From Candidatus Gastranaerophilales bacterium (GTDB lineage Bacteria; Cyanobacteriota; Vampirovibrionia; Gastranaerophilales; Gastranaerophilaceae), in contig CALUYN010000013.1 of NCBI GenBank assembly GCA_944325025.1, forward strand, positions 1 through 49,795: a stretch of 49,795 nt of DNA, given 5' to 3'. The position numbers and the translations under genes are program-made. The first letter of the stretch is position 1; each line of letters opens with the position of its first letter. Below the pieces are notes generated by a model that was not told where the DNA came from, did no database searches, and saw only the letters and a program-made list of their open reading frames with translations. Below, piece after piece: positions 24,374 through 34,188 of the stretch.

Positions 24374-24598
24374 ATGGATGAAAAAAAATTTACTGATATG
24401 GAAGATTTGATGGTAGATTACGGTGAAATGACAAGTTTTGATTTTAATTCACTTGACTATCAGCAGGTCAGAGATTTGCAAAGAATAAGCGAAAGCGAAT
24501 ATTCAAACAAGCCTTATGCGTTTAAATACGGCAATTTTGATCTTGTTGATATGATTCACGCATTTATTACACAGTATCAAAAGAAAGAAAATGCATAA
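24374..24598 (+). CDS. Small acidic protein of unknown function
   Basis: 74 residues, strongly acidic, rich in Tyr and Phe, soluble. AAGGAGTGTG precedes the ATG, the same ten bases as before the next gene (24623). No known motif. Probably cotranscribed with 24623-24835, which is 24 bases away. Confidence 0.75.
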   Translation: MDEKKFTDMEDLMVDYGEMTSFDFNSLDYQQVRDLQRISESEYSNKPYAFKYGNFDLVDMIHAFITQYQKKENA

Positions 24599-24622
24599 TT
24601 TCAATTAACTAAGGAGTGTGCA

Positions 24623-24835
24623 ATGAATAACAAAGAACTTTTTGAAAACAACTGTTTTCCTATTTCGTGGTGCGAAGATGAGGAGCATTTTACGCCTCAA
24701 GTTCCTGCTCGAAAAGATTTGACAACGCTGCTTGCGGAGCTTGAAGACATAAAAAACAGGATAGATGAACTGGATGCAAAAGAATGGCATCTTGCAAAAC
24801 TGATGAAGTTTCACAAAGAAGGTTTTGCAAAATAA
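24623..24835 (+). CDS. Small helical protein of unknown function
   Basis: 70 residues. After a Cys/Trp-containing N-terminus (NNCFPISWCEDEEHF), residues 32-58 form a short coiled-coil-like helix (LLAELEDIKNRIDELDAKEW). AAGGAGTGTG precedes the ATG. Second gene of a pair with 24374-24598, ended by the terminator at 24911. Confidence 0.75.
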   Translation: MNNKELFENNCFPISWCEDEEHFTPQVPARKDLTTLLAELEDIKNRIDELDAKEWHLAKLMKFHKEGFAK

Positions 24836-24910
24836 CCGCTTGCTGTTAAGAAGAACGGCTGCCGAGATTTGGGATAGTAAAAATTTATAACAATACATAT
24901 ACATTTACAC

Positions 24911-24935
24911 CGCCGACATAATCGGCGTTTTTTTT
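24911..24935 (+). terminator. Terminator of the 24374-24835 pair
   Basis: CGCCGA-CATAA-TCGGCG followed by eight T. Confidence 0.92.
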
Positions 24936-24982
24936 GTGCTACGCACGTAGCCGCATTAGGTGCTGCATTAATTTTGTATCTT

Positions 24983-25068
24983 TAAACTAAAGAAGGAACG
25001 TAGCCGCTGCACCCGACACCTGGGTTTTGCATAAACTCGCAAAGTCTAAACTAAAGAAGGAGCGTAGC
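24983..25068 (+). repeat. Direct repeat pair, 22 bp each
   Basis: 24983-25004 and 25047-25068 differ only by A/G at one position and are 64 bases apart, framing GTAGC-rich sequence. Confidence 0.7.
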
Positions 25069-25171
25069 GCGAGTGAGCAGAGGGCGAAGGAAGCACACGG
25101 CGGCGATGAGCCGGCGGAGCATTCCGTAGTCCCGTTTATCGCGATACGAGCAAGAGGCCGCTCCACTATAT

Positions 25172-25267
25172 GTCATTACGAGGAGAATGCGAAGCATTTG
25201 ACGTAGTAATCTCATTCATATTGCAGCTATCTTGCGATTGCGGATCAGCTACGCTGTCCGCAATGAC
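25172..25267. repeat. Dispersed palindromic element, copy 2
   Basis: 96 bases. Same GTCATTACGAGGAGAATGCG start and TCCGCAATGAC end as copy 1, with a different short centre. Confidence 0.75.
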
Positions 25268-25328
25268 GAATAGCGTAGCACCCTCCCTAATTAGGGAAAG
25301 AATGTTTGTCTTTTACCAATAAAAAATA

Positions 25329-25353
25329 AGACGGATTTAAAAAAAATCCGTCT
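25329..25353 (-). terminator. Terminator of the Cys-rich small gene
   Basis: AGACGGATTT pairs with AAATCCGTCT; on the minus strand the stem is followed by TATTTTTTATT. It lies 36 bases beyond the stop codon at 25389. Confidence 0.85.
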
Positions 25354-25388
25354 GTCAAATATGGTTCTTAAATAAAAGGAGCTGTAAA

Positions 25389-25601
25389 TTACGCGGGGTT
25401 GATGCGAGGTTTTCCGACAGAGCCGATTAGAATATCTATAACTTTCGGCATCTGGCATTTGAAAGAATAGTTTCCATTTTTTAATGAACATTTTGAACAG
25501 TCACATTGTATGGAATAGCATTCCATAGCCTGTTCTGTCCAACTCTGGGTAATCGAACTTGAGATTTCGCCGTTATTTTGCGGATAAAAAATTTCCTCCA
25601 T
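25389..25601 (-). CDS. Small cysteine-rich protein, unknown function
   Basis: 70 residues from the ATG at 25601. An upstream in-frame GTG at 25610 overlaps the AGGAG that serves this ATG, so it is rejected. The pattern W-T-E-Q-A-M-E-C-Y-x4-C-D-C-S-K-C-S-L and a later C-Q-M suggest a bound metal. The end V-I-D-I-L-I-G-S-V-G-K-P is helical. I have an impression of similar small proteins in this lineage but cannot name a family. Confidence 0.75.
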   Translation of the reverse strand: MEEIFYPQNNGEISSSITQSWTEQAMECYSIQCDCSKCSLKNGNYSFKCQMPKVIDILIGSVGKPRINPA

Positions 25602-25715
25602 AAAAGCCACTCCTAAAAAAGATGATTACTAACCCATTTATATTTTAACTTAGCAGCGGTTTATTTTAATCCTTCAAACAGAGGAGATTTTTTAAATTTT
25701 AGATGCGTAGATGCA

Positions 25716-25753
25716 AAGATGCATAGTCCATTGCAATTGGAACTATGCATCTT
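25716..25753. terminator. Strong hairpin downstream of eno
   Basis: AAGATGCATAGT and ACTATGCATCTT form 12 bp, extended by CCA/TGG inside. It lies 20 bases beyond the eno stop codon. There is no clean U run, so it may instead be a repeat-derived mRNA-end stabiliser; GATGCAAAGATGC-like sequence is also found near 19666 and 48450. Confidence 0.55.
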
Positions 25754-25773
25754 AACTTTTTAGCTTCTTTAAT

Positions 25774-27069
<1,296 letters not shown>

Positions 27070-27091
27070 TTATAATACCATTTTTGATGAC

Positions 27092-27115
27092 ATTGCGGGC
27101 AGTGAACACCGCAAT
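27092..27115 (-). promoter_or_regulatory. Hairpin upstream of eno
   Basis: ATTGCGG (27092-27098) and CCGCAAT (27109-27115) form a 7-bp stem with a 10-base loop, 35 bases before the eno ATG. It may lie in the eno leader; role unknown. Confidence 0.4.
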
Positions 27116-27237
27116 CTTTTATGCAATTCTGTCATAAAACCTTCAACTTTGCAAGTAGTTTATCTGGGGATATATATCTCTTTATCTGGTATAAATGAAT
27201 GATGTGGAAAATCAGGTTATACAATATACTTGTCTAT

Positions 27238-28356
27238 ATGGATACTACAGAATTACAGAAAAAATTCGACCAGATTTATACTCAAAAACTGGAGCCAAGA
27301 ATTCAGGTTATAGAGCGGGAAAGAGCTGCGCAGGCTAAAAAAGCACTGATATTGGCTTGGACTTTTATTTTTCTGTTTTTTGGTCCCTTTGTATTTGTTT
27401 TTTTATCTGGCAAATTTGAGTCTTTCTTATTTATGATACCAGGTGCAATTTTAGGTGTGCATGAAACTAAAAGACATAAAATTTATAGGGATAAATTAAA
27501 AAAGCAACTTTTTATTGAAATTCTCCATTTGTTCGGTAATTTTAATTATTTTGGAAATGAACTTATAACTAAGGAGGAAATAAAAAGAACCGGATTGTTC
27601 CCCCGTATTTCTGACAAAATTGATGATGACAATATTGCAGGGATTTATAATGGATTGGATGTTGTTATTGTAGAAACAAAGTTAACCCATAGCGAACACA
27701 GAGGATCCGGTAGAAGTGGGAGCCATACTGTAACAGATTTTAGTGGTTTGATTGTAAAAATAGTTTTAAATAAACCTTTCAAAGGAAGGATTATGCTGCA
27801 CCAAAAATATATTGATGCAGCCACAAAGAAAGAGATTTTGCACACACATTTTACTGAAGCTCTAAAAGAAGCAAAAGCTAATAAAGTTGTGAACTCTGAT
27901 TTGGCTGATACAATAGGCGGTATTGTTTCACTAACAGAAAAATTGCCATTAAATAATGTAAAATTGTTGTCTAACGAAGTTGAGATAAATCTAATCCCCG
28001 AACCAGAAATTAGTGTAGATGATAAATTAGAAGAAGTTATTCTTGAAGATCCTGAATTTAACCAGATGTATGCAATATACGCTGATGATCAGGTTGAAGC
28101 AAGATATATCTTAACGCCAACTTTTATAGAAAGGCTAAAAAATATCAGGGACGTTATAGGAGCGTTGGATGTTAACTGTATGATAGAAGATAACTCAATT
28201 ACTTTATTCATTGATACTCTTGAGGATTTTTTTGAAATTGCTGATATGTATACACCGCTTAATAATAAAAGACTATATCAGAAGATGTTTAATCAATTAG
28301 TTTCAATATTTAATTTAATTTATTACTTTAAATTAGATAAAAAATTAGGTTTATAG
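27238..28356 (+). CDS. DUF3137 membrane protein (LemA partner)
   Basis: 372 residues from ATG 27238 (MDTTELQKKF), where the family usually begins. ATGs at 27199/27202 are in frame and possible. Two adjacent transmembrane segments lie at about residues 37-73. The rest is a cytosolic alpha/beta domain with GIYNGLDVVIVETKLTH, typical of DUF3137. The gene is seven bases or so from lemA, a pairing seen in many bacteria. There is no Shine-Dalgarno site: TATACT (27225-27230) would start transcription at about 27237, and TGGTATAAA (27187-27195) at the ATG of 27202. Both suggest a leaderless message. Function unknown. Confidence 0.82.
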   Translation: MDTTELQKKFDQIYTQKLEPRIQVIERERAAQAKKALILAWTFIFLFFGPFVFVFLSGKFESFLFMIPGAILGVHETKRHKIYRDKLKKQLFIEILHLFGNFNYFGNELITKEEIKRTGLFPRISDKIDDDNIAGIYNGLDVVIVETKLTHSEHRGSGRSGSHTVTDFSGLIVKIVLNKPFKGRIMLHQKYIDAATKKEILHTHFTEALKEAKANKVVNSDLADTIGGIVSLTEKLPLNNVKLLSNEVEINLIPEPEISVDDKLEEVILEDPEFNQMYAIYADDQVEARYILTPTFIERLKNIRDVIGALDVNCMIEDNSITLFIDTLEDFFEIADMYTPLNNKRLYQKMFNQLVSIFNLIYYFKLDKKLGL

Positions 28357-28371
28357 GAAAGGATGTTTAAA

Positions 28372-28950
28372 ATGGAGCTACTTGTAATTTCAGGAATTTT
28401 AGTTATTTTAGTTGTTGTAGTATCTGTAGTTGTAATTGCGTTTTTTTACAATATCTACGTGCAGCTTATTCAAAAGAAAAACAAAGTTAAAGAGGCAGAA
28501 GGCAGTGTTGATGTACAGTTGAAAAAACGCTACGATTTAATTCCTAATATTTTGACTATTGCCAAAAAATTTATGGAACATGAAAGGTCGTTGATTGAAG
28601 ATATTACAAAACTCAGAACACAGGCTGCATCAGCCGGTGATATGTCTGACAAAATTAAACTCGACAATGCAATTAAAGGTAAAATGGATCAGTTAATGAT
28701 TAGCGTTGAAAACTATCCGCAGTTAAAATCAGATGCCACAATGGTTCAGGCAATGCAGACTTATGCAGAAGTTGAAGAACATATTGCGGCTGCAAGAAGA
28801 TTTTACAACACTACTGTTAATGATCTGAACAATGCTGTTGAAATTTTTCCTTCATCTGTCATTGCAGGCATGCTTAATATTAAAGCCAAACCGTACTTTG
28901 AAGTTCAGGAAAATGAAAGAAAACCTATTAATGCTGCGGATATTTTATAA
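28372..28950 (+). CDS. lemA: LemA family protein
   Basis: 192 residues from the ATG at 28372, served by AGGAAAGGA. An in-frame ATG at 28363 overlaps that site. One N-terminal transmembrane helix (about 4-28), then a helical bundle with KKNKVKEAEGSVDVQLKKR, YDLIPNIL and AAARRFYNTTVNDLNNAVEIFPSSVIA, the LemA signature. Follows the DUF3137 gene closely, ends at a strong terminator. The role of LemA is not established in most bacteria. Confidence 0.93.
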   Translation: MELLVISGILVILVVVVSVVVIAFFYNIYVQLIQKKNKVKEAEGSVDVQLKKRYDLIPNILTIAKKFMEHERSLIEDITKLRTQAASAGDMSDKIKLDNAIKGKMDQLMISVENYPQLKSDATMVQAMQTYAEVEEHIAAARRFYNTTVNDLNNAVEIFPSSVIAGMLNIKAKPYFEVQENERKPINAADIL

Positions 28951-28966
28951 AATTATTTTCTATTTG

Positions 28967-29003
28967 AAAAATCCCTTCCAACATAAAGCGGAAGGGATTT
29001 TTT
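28967..29003. terminator. Bidirectional terminator between lemA and the MATE gene
   Basis: ATCCCTTCC (28971-28979) pairs with GGAAGGGAT (28990-28998); T run on the plus side and, read on the minus strand, TTTTTC. It overlaps the end of the MATE gene. Confidence 0.9.
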
Positions 29004-30384
29004 AGTTATTTGATAAATAGTTGTGGAATTTGCTTTTAACTTTATAGATTATATGCTTTATGCTTCCGAAATACCCGAAGAACATTATAGTTGACGCGCT
29101 TATCCAGGCAATCGGGCCTGCGTAAAATATTCCGACGTATCCGAATTTAATTGCAAGATATATTGCTGCAAAAATCCTCATAACAAGTTCTGCTATACAA
29201 GCCAGAAGCGGGAACAAGGTTTCTCCCATACCTTGAAGCGCGTTTCTGTAAATGAATATCTGGCCAAGAAAGAAGTAAAATATAGTGCTTATCAACAAAT
29301 ATTTGTGTGCAATATCAATGATTTCCTTAGTTGCCGTGCCAATAAATGCTCCGATAATATCGGTTCCCCAAATTCTCATGACAAATGCCATTAAAATGCT
29401 GATAATAATGTTTATTGTAGATGTTTTTATAACACCGAGTCTTATTCTTTTAAACTTCCTTGCCCCAAAGTTTTGTGCGACGTAAGCTGCCAGAGCAACT
29501 CCGAATGACATCATAGGCATTGTTGCAATTTGTTCAATTCTTAATGCTGCTGTGAATGCGGCTATTACATTTGACCCGAATGAGTTGCATACACTTTGAA
29601 TAACAAGTATGCTCAGTCCGATAATTGAAAACTGAACAGCCATCGGAACCCCTACTCGAAGATGTTCATAAGCAGAATTTTTGAAATTTTCATCAAATTT
29701 GATTTTCCATTGGCTTCTTTTTATATGAAGGATAGGAAATTTATATTTAATAAACAACAAACATAAAATTACTGATACTGCCTGCGAAAGAATTACGGCA
29801 ATTGCAGAGCCGGGAACTCCAAGATGAAATACCTGTATAAAAACTAGAGCAAGAACAATATTAATCAAAGAAGCAACTATAAGAAAATATAGAGGAGTTT
29901 TGCTATCCCCGAGTGCCCTTATTATACTTGATAACATATTGTATAACGTTGTAATAATTAATCCTATAATAATAATTTCTACATACCAGAAAGCGTTGTG
30001 ATAAATGTTTTCTGGCACATTCATCAAATGTAATATAGGGTTAATTAAAATACTGCAGACAACCGAGAAAACAAGAGTTACAGCCGTGCTTAATACAGTA
30101 GATACAATAAAAGAATTTTTAACCCCTTCAATATCTTTAGCCCCGTATCTTTGTCCTGTGATAACCGCAAAACCGTTGGTTAGACCGACAATAATAAATG
30201 TAATCAAGAAAAACAGAGGAGCAACAGCCCCGACTGCCGCAAAAGATTCTACACCGAGTGTTCTTCCTACAATTACAAGGTCAGCAATGTTGTATAATTG
30301 CTGGAAAATGTTGCCTATAAGCAACGGTACTGAAAAAACAAGGATATGTTTTAAGGGGTCACCCTTGGTCATGTCGGTAATCAT
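29002..30384 (-). CDS. MATE-family efflux transporter
   Basis: 460 residues with twelve predicted membrane helices in two halves. The N-terminus DPLKHILVFSVPLLIGNIFQ, LYNIADLVIVGRTLG and AVGAVAPLFFLI, and the second-half LRIEQIATMPMMSFGVALAAYVAQNFGA, are typical of the DinF/NorM-like MATE group. It should export drugs or metabolites in exchange for Na+ or H+. AAAAAGG stands before the ATG; ATG at 30372 (MTKGDP) is an alternative start. Single gene. Confidence 0.94.
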   Translation of the reverse strand: MITDMTKGDPLKHILVFSVPLLIGNIFQQLYNIADLVIVGRTLGVESFAAVGAVAPLFFLITFIIVGLTNGFAVITGQRYGAKDIEGVKNSFIVSTVLSTAVTLVFSVVCSILINPILHLMNVPENIYHNAFWYVEIIIIGLIITTLYNMLSSIIRALGDSKTPLYFLIVASLINIVLALVFIQVFHLGVPGSAIAVILSQAVSVILCLLFIKYKFPILHIKRSQWKIKFDENFKNSAYEHLRVGVPMAVQFSIIGLSILVIQSVCNSFGSNVIAAFTAALRIEQIATMPMMSFGVALAAYVAQNFGARKFKRIRLGVIKTSTINIIISILMAFVMRIWGTDIIGAFIGTATKEIIDIAHKYLLISTIFYFFLGQIFIYRNALQGMGETLFPLLACIAELVMRIFAAIYLAIKFGYVGIFYAGPIAWISASTIMFFGYFGSIKHIIYKVKSKFHNYLSNN

Positions 30385-30553
30385 AAAAAAATAACCTTTT
30401 TTGACAAACTCTGATAAATATTATAAATAAAAAAATAAAAAAAGAGAAATAAATAAAAGCTTGAAATTTAAAATTTTTTATGAGAAGATTTAACTCGGCG
30501 ATTGTGAGATATAAATTTTAACACATCGTTTCTAACAAATTGAATATAAATAT
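30385..30553. other. Spacer before tRNA-Met
   Basis: AT-rich, with -10-like TATAAA at 30509 and 30545. I see no gene or clear operator in it. Confidence 0.4.
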
Positions 30554-30627
30554 GGCAAGGTAGCTCAGTTGGTGAGAGCGCACGGCTCATACCCGTGAGG
30601 TCGAGAGTTCGAATCTCTCCCTTGCTA
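30554..30627 (+). tRNA. tRNA-Met (anticodon CAT), probably elongator
   Basis: 74 bases, full cloverleaf. The acceptor GGCAAGG pairs with CCTTGCT (G-U at the end). Anticodon stem CACGG/CCGTG with CAT at 30588-30590; T arm GAGAG-TTCGAAT-CTCTC. The anticodon stem lacks the three consecutive G-C pairs of an initiator. A tRNA-Ile2 with lysidine is less likely from the overall sequence. CCA not encoded. Confidence 0.93.
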
Positions 30628-30630
30628 AAT

Positions 30631-30668
30631 AAAAAGAGGATAAGATTTTTTGTAGTCCTCTTTTTATT
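30631..30668 (+). terminator. Terminator of tRNA-Met
   Basis: AAAAAGAGGA (30631-30640) pairs with TCCTCTTTTT (30656-30665), with T run continuing. Confidence 0.88.
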
Positions 30669-30699
30669 TTGTATTTATAAAGTTTTAATGGATGATTAA

Positions 30700-31506
30700 A
30701 TGACAGGAATTCTATGTATTCAGTTTAAGCCGGTTTGTGATGATAAAGAGTTTAATATAAAAACAATTGAACGGCTGATAAAAGAAAATTGCGATAAAAA
30801 TATTGATTTGGTTGTAATGCCTGAATTTTTTTCAACAGGAATAGATCATACAGCTTTTATAAACGAGCCCGAAGATATTAACGGAGGAAATACAATCTCA
30901 AAAATTCAGGACATTGCCATAAAATATCAGACAAATATTATTGCAGGAACGGTAATTGAAACTGAAAATAAAAAGTTATATAACACGTCATTTATAATAA
31001 ACAGGCATGGAAAAATTTTAGCCAAGTATCGTAAAATTCATTTATTTAATTACCTGGGTGGCACTGAAGGTGAGCGGATTACTCCCGGGGATGAAGTGGT
31101 TACTGTTGATTTTGATTTTGGGAAAGTCGGCATAGCAATATGTTATGATATCAGATACCCGCTGCATTATAAAAAATTGGCGCAGCAAGGAGCGGAAATA
31201 ATCGTTCTTCCAACAGCCTGGGTTGTGTCAGATGAAATATATAAAAATTCTCTCAAAAATGAAATGGAAATTTGGATTGCATTAAATAGAACACGAGCCT
31301 ATGACAATATGGTATATACAGTTTCAAGTAATCAAACAGGAAAGATAAATGATAATATAAGTGCTATAGGTACATCAATTATTTGTTCGCCGCTCGGGGA
31401 TATTATAGCTAAAGCTGATAATGAACAGTGTGTATTATATGCACAGTTAAATCTGAATTCAGTAAGGTCATTGAAAACTATTTATCCTATAGCATCAATT
31501 GACTGA
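30700..31506 (+). CDS. Carbon-nitrogen hydrolase (nitrilase superfamily, omega-amidase-like)
   Basis: 268 residues, usual size. The catalytic triad is visible: E42 (VMPEFF), K112 (KYRKIHLF) and C148 (VGIAICYDIRYP). The motif order and the YRKIHLF phrase fit the branch with omega-amidase/Nit2-type enzymes, which hydrolyse alpha-ketoglutaramate or similar amides; the substrate is inferred. The Shine-Dalgarno site is weak (GGATGATTAA). It converges with the uvrA2 gene, whose stop codon follows directly. Confidence 0.9.
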   Translation: MTGILCIQFKPVCDDKEFNIKTIERLIKENCDKNIDLVVMPEFFSTGIDHTAFINEPEDINGGNTISKIQDIAIKYQTNIIAGTVIETENKKLYNTSFIINRHGKILAKYRKIHLFNYLGGTEGERITPGDEVVTVDFDFGKVGIAICYDIRYPLHYKKLAQQGAEIIVLPTAWVVSDEIYKNSLKNEMEIWIALNRTRAYDNMVYTVSSNQTGKINDNISAIGTSIICSPLGDIIAKADNEQCVLYAQLNLNSVRSLKTIYPIASID

Positions 31507-34011
31507 CTATAGTTTTAAAAATTTGCCTGTAATACTGTTTTTGCATTTTGATATTTCTTCGGGTGTGCCTGATGCAACAATTGTTCCGCCTTCTTTACCG
31601 CCGCCTGGCCCCATGTCTATTATGTAGTCGGCATTTCTTATTACATCTAAGTCATGTTCAATTACAATAACAGTGGCATTGTTATCAATGAGTTTTTGAA
31701 AGACCCTTAGCAGGGAATGAACATCTAACGGGTGCAGGCCTATTGTCGGCTCATCAAATACAAAAACGGTATCTTCCTGCTTACGTCCCATTTCTGACGC
31801 AAGTTTTAATCTCTGTGCTTCCCCGCCTGAAAGGCTCGGAGTTGCCTCTCCAAGTGTAAGATACCCTAGCCCCAGATCTTTCAAAACCTGCAGCCTATGC
31901 CTTACAATGTTTAAATCTTTGCAGGCCGTAAGCGCATGATTTATATCCATTGCCATAAGCTCGGGCAAAGAGTAACTTCCGTTTGTTTTACTAATGTACT
32001 TAATGATTTCCGCCTGTTTTGAATAGCGTGAACCTCTGCAGTCAGGACAGGGAACTTCAACATCAGGCAGGAATTGTACATCAAGGCTGATACTGCCTGT
32101 TCCGTCACAGGTCGGGCAGCGCAAAGTTCCAGTATTATAAGAAAAATCTCCTGATTTGTAACCCAATTCTTTAGCTGTTTGTGTTTTTGCAAAAATTTTT
32201 CTCAGTTCGTCATGGGCATTTGCATAAGTTGCAACTGTTGAACGTACATTTATGCCGATAGGTGTTGCATCTATCAGTTTTACCTGTTTGATACCTTCTG
32301 AGGTGACATCTTTCACGTGTTCGGGTAATTGTTTGCCTGCAATTTTGTTTTCCAGTGCGGGAATTAAGCTTTCCAAGATTAAAGTAGTTTTGCCGGAGCC
32401 GGAAACACCTGTAATGACTGTAAGTTTACCTTTAGGTATACAGACATTAAGGGGTTTTACAGTATGGATTACAGAAGTTGAAAGTTTAATTTCCCCGTTT
32501 GAGAACATTTCTGATTTTTTTGTCTGCGGACGAATTGATTTATGGGCAGTTTCTGCCAGAAAAGGAGCGATTTTTGAAGCGGGGTTGTTTATTATCTCAG
32601 GGATGCTTCCTTCACTAATTACTTCTCCTCCGTCTGCACCTGAATTTGGACCAAGTTCAATAATCCAATCGGATTCGGATAAAATTTGTGTATCATGGTC
32701 AACAAGTACTACAGAGTTCCCGTCTGAGATAAGATCATGCATAACGGCATTTAAGCCCTTAATATTTGCAGGATGGAGTCCGATAGATGGTTCATCAAGG
32801 ACATACAGAACTCCTGTTGTACGGTTTCTGACAGAGCGTGCAAGCTGCATCCGCTGTCTTTCGCCTGTTGAAAGAGTTGAAGCTGAACGGTCAAGCGACA
32901 AATATCCTAAACCTAAATCCATTAACCGTTTGGCGGTTGTTTGAAAAGATTCGCAAATTGATTCTGCCATAGGGCGCATTTCTTCTGGCAGTGATGAGGG
33001 GACACCGTCTACCCATTTTATAAGTTCCGATAAAGTCATCTGACAGGCTTTATCAAGTGATATCCCTCTCAGTTTTGGTGCTCTGGCAGCTTCTGACAGA
33101 CGTGTTCCTTTACAATCAGGACAGATATCTTCTTTAAGAAACTTTTCTACACGTTTCATCCCTTTTTCGTCTTTAACTTTTTTAAGGGCGTTTTCGACCG
33201 TGTAAACAGCATTGAAATATGTAAAATCAATTTCGCCTGCCTGATTGGTATTTTTTGCTTTATAGAAAATATGTTTTTTTACGGCAGGGCCGTGGAATAC
33301 TATTTCTCTTTCTTCTTTTGTAAGCTGATTGAACGGAATATTTGTCCGCACGCCCATTTCACGGCATACATCCGTCATTAAAGACCACATGAGAGAATTC
33401 CACGGAAGAACAGCTCCTTCATCAATTGTAAGCGATTCATCAGGAACAAGAGTGGATTCATCAACTGTCCTAACTGTTCCGACACCTCCGCAGCGCGCGC
33501 ATGCACCCTGACTGTTGAACGCGAGCTCTTCGGCTCCCGGGGCATAAAAATGTGCACCGCATTCGGGGCATATAAGTTCTTTTTCCGCAGCAACAAGCAG
33601 TGTCGGTTCAAGATAGTGTCCGTTTGGACATCTATGGCTTGCAAGACGGGAATACATCAGTCTTAAGCTGTTTAACAATTCTGTTCCGGTTCCGAATGTG
33701 CTTCTTATACCGGGTACACCGGGACGTTGGTGAAGTGCAAGAGCTGCCGGAACATATAAAATTTCATCGACCTGTGCTTTAGCTGCCTGTGTCATTCTGC
33801 GTCTTGTGTAAGTTGAAAGAGCTTCAAGATATCTTCTGGAACCTTCTGCATATAAAACTCCGAGCGCCAGAGAAGATTTTCCGGAGCCGGAAACACCTGC
33901 AATTCCTACAATTTTGTTCAGCGGAATATCAACATTAATATTTTTTAAATTATGAACACGCGCCCCGCGAACAAGTATTCTATCAGGTTTTAATTCTTTA
34001 TGACTTTGCAC
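31507..34011 (-). CDS. UvrA-like ABC ATPase, short UvrA2 type
   Basis: 834 residues, starting with GTG at 34011 (GGGAG five bases upstream). Two ABC ATPase modules: Walker A GVSGSGKSSLALG and GVSGSGKTTLILE; signatures LSTGERQRMQLA and LSGGEAQRLKLA; Walker B VLYVLDEPSIGLH and VFVFDEPTIGLH; zinc fingers CPNGH/CPECG/CARCGG and CPTCDGTGS/CPDCRG. About 100 residues that bind UvrB in canonical UvrA (between RCPNGH and CPECG) are missing. Class II/III UvrA proteins of this form (UvrA2) are linked to resistance to DNA-damaging drugs rather than to core excision repair. Confidence 0.92.
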   Translation of the reverse strand: MQSHKELKPDRILVRGARVHNLKNINVDIPLNKIVGIAGVSGSGKSSLALGVLYAEGSRRYLEALSTYTRRRMTQAAKAQVDEILYVPAALALHQRPGVPGIRSTFGTGTELLNSLRLMYSRLASHRCPNGHYLEPTLLVAAEKELICPECGAHFYAPGAEELAFNSQGACARCGGVGTVRTVDESTLVPDESLTIDEGAVLPWNSLMWSLMTDVCREMGVRTNIPFNQLTKEEREIVFHGPAVKKHIFYKAKNTNQAGEIDFTYFNAVYTVENALKKVKDEKGMKRVEKFLKEDICPDCKGTRLSEAARAPKLRGISLDKACQMTLSELIKWVDGVPSSLPEEMRPMAESICESFQTTAKRLMDLGLGYLSLDRSASTLSTGERQRMQLARSVRNRTTGVLYVLDEPSIGLHPANIKGLNAVMHDLISDGNSVVLVDHDTQILSESDWIIELGPNSGADGGEVISEGSIPEIINNPASKIAPFLAETAHKSIRPQTKKSEMFSNGEIKLSTSVIHTVKPLNVCIPKGKLTVITGVSGSGKTTLILESLIPALENKIAGKQLPEHVKDVTSEGIKQVKLIDATPIGINVRSTVATYANAHDELRKIFAKTQTAKELGYKSGDFSYNTGTLRCPTCDGTGSISLDVQFLPDVEVPCPDCRGSRYSKQAEIIKYISKTNGSYSLPELMAMDINHALTACKDLNIVRHRLQVLKDLGLGYLTLGEATPSLSGGEAQRLKLASEMGRKQEDTVFVFDEPTIGLHPLDVHSLLRVFQKLIDNNATVIVIEHDLDVIRNADYIIDMGPGGGKEGGTIVASGTPEEISKCKNSITGKFLKL

Positions 34012-34188
34012 TAAAACTCCCTATAGCCAATTTTGTTTAAATCTAAATAAATTATAACATGTAAATTGGCTGATAAATTTATTATTAAAATTTTTTTTTA
34101 TGTTATTATGTTTTTATTAAAGGAGAGCTAAATTTTTTAGGGTATGTGGTAAAAAATAAATAATTTAATAATTGCGGGTATATTTAAA
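34012..34188. other. Intergenic region at the head of the biosynthetic cluster
   Basis: Very AT-rich. It contains a 9-bp inverted repeat AGCCAATTT (34025-34033) / AAATTGGCT (34073-34081) and an orphan AGGAG at about 34122 followed by no usable start codon. No clear -35/-10 pair can be fixed. Confidence 0.4.

Larger units (their letters stand above)
24836..25388. other. Gene-free, repeat-rich region with a GC-rich patch
   Basis: No gene seen in 553 bases. It holds a terminator (24911-24935), two copies of a 22-bp sequence TAAACTAAAGAAGGARCGTA plus GC (24983-25004, 25047-25068), a GC-rich patch (25060-25165) out of keeping with the AT-rich surroundings, the second GTCATTACG element (25172-25267), a CCCTCCCT/AGGGA half-hairpin near 25275, and a minus-strand terminator (25329-25353). 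Confidence 0.7.

Noticed and set aside
32252-32944. Plus-strand 230-codon frame opposite uvrA2
   Set aside because: Antisense to conserved ATPase motifs; composition follows the opposite gene.
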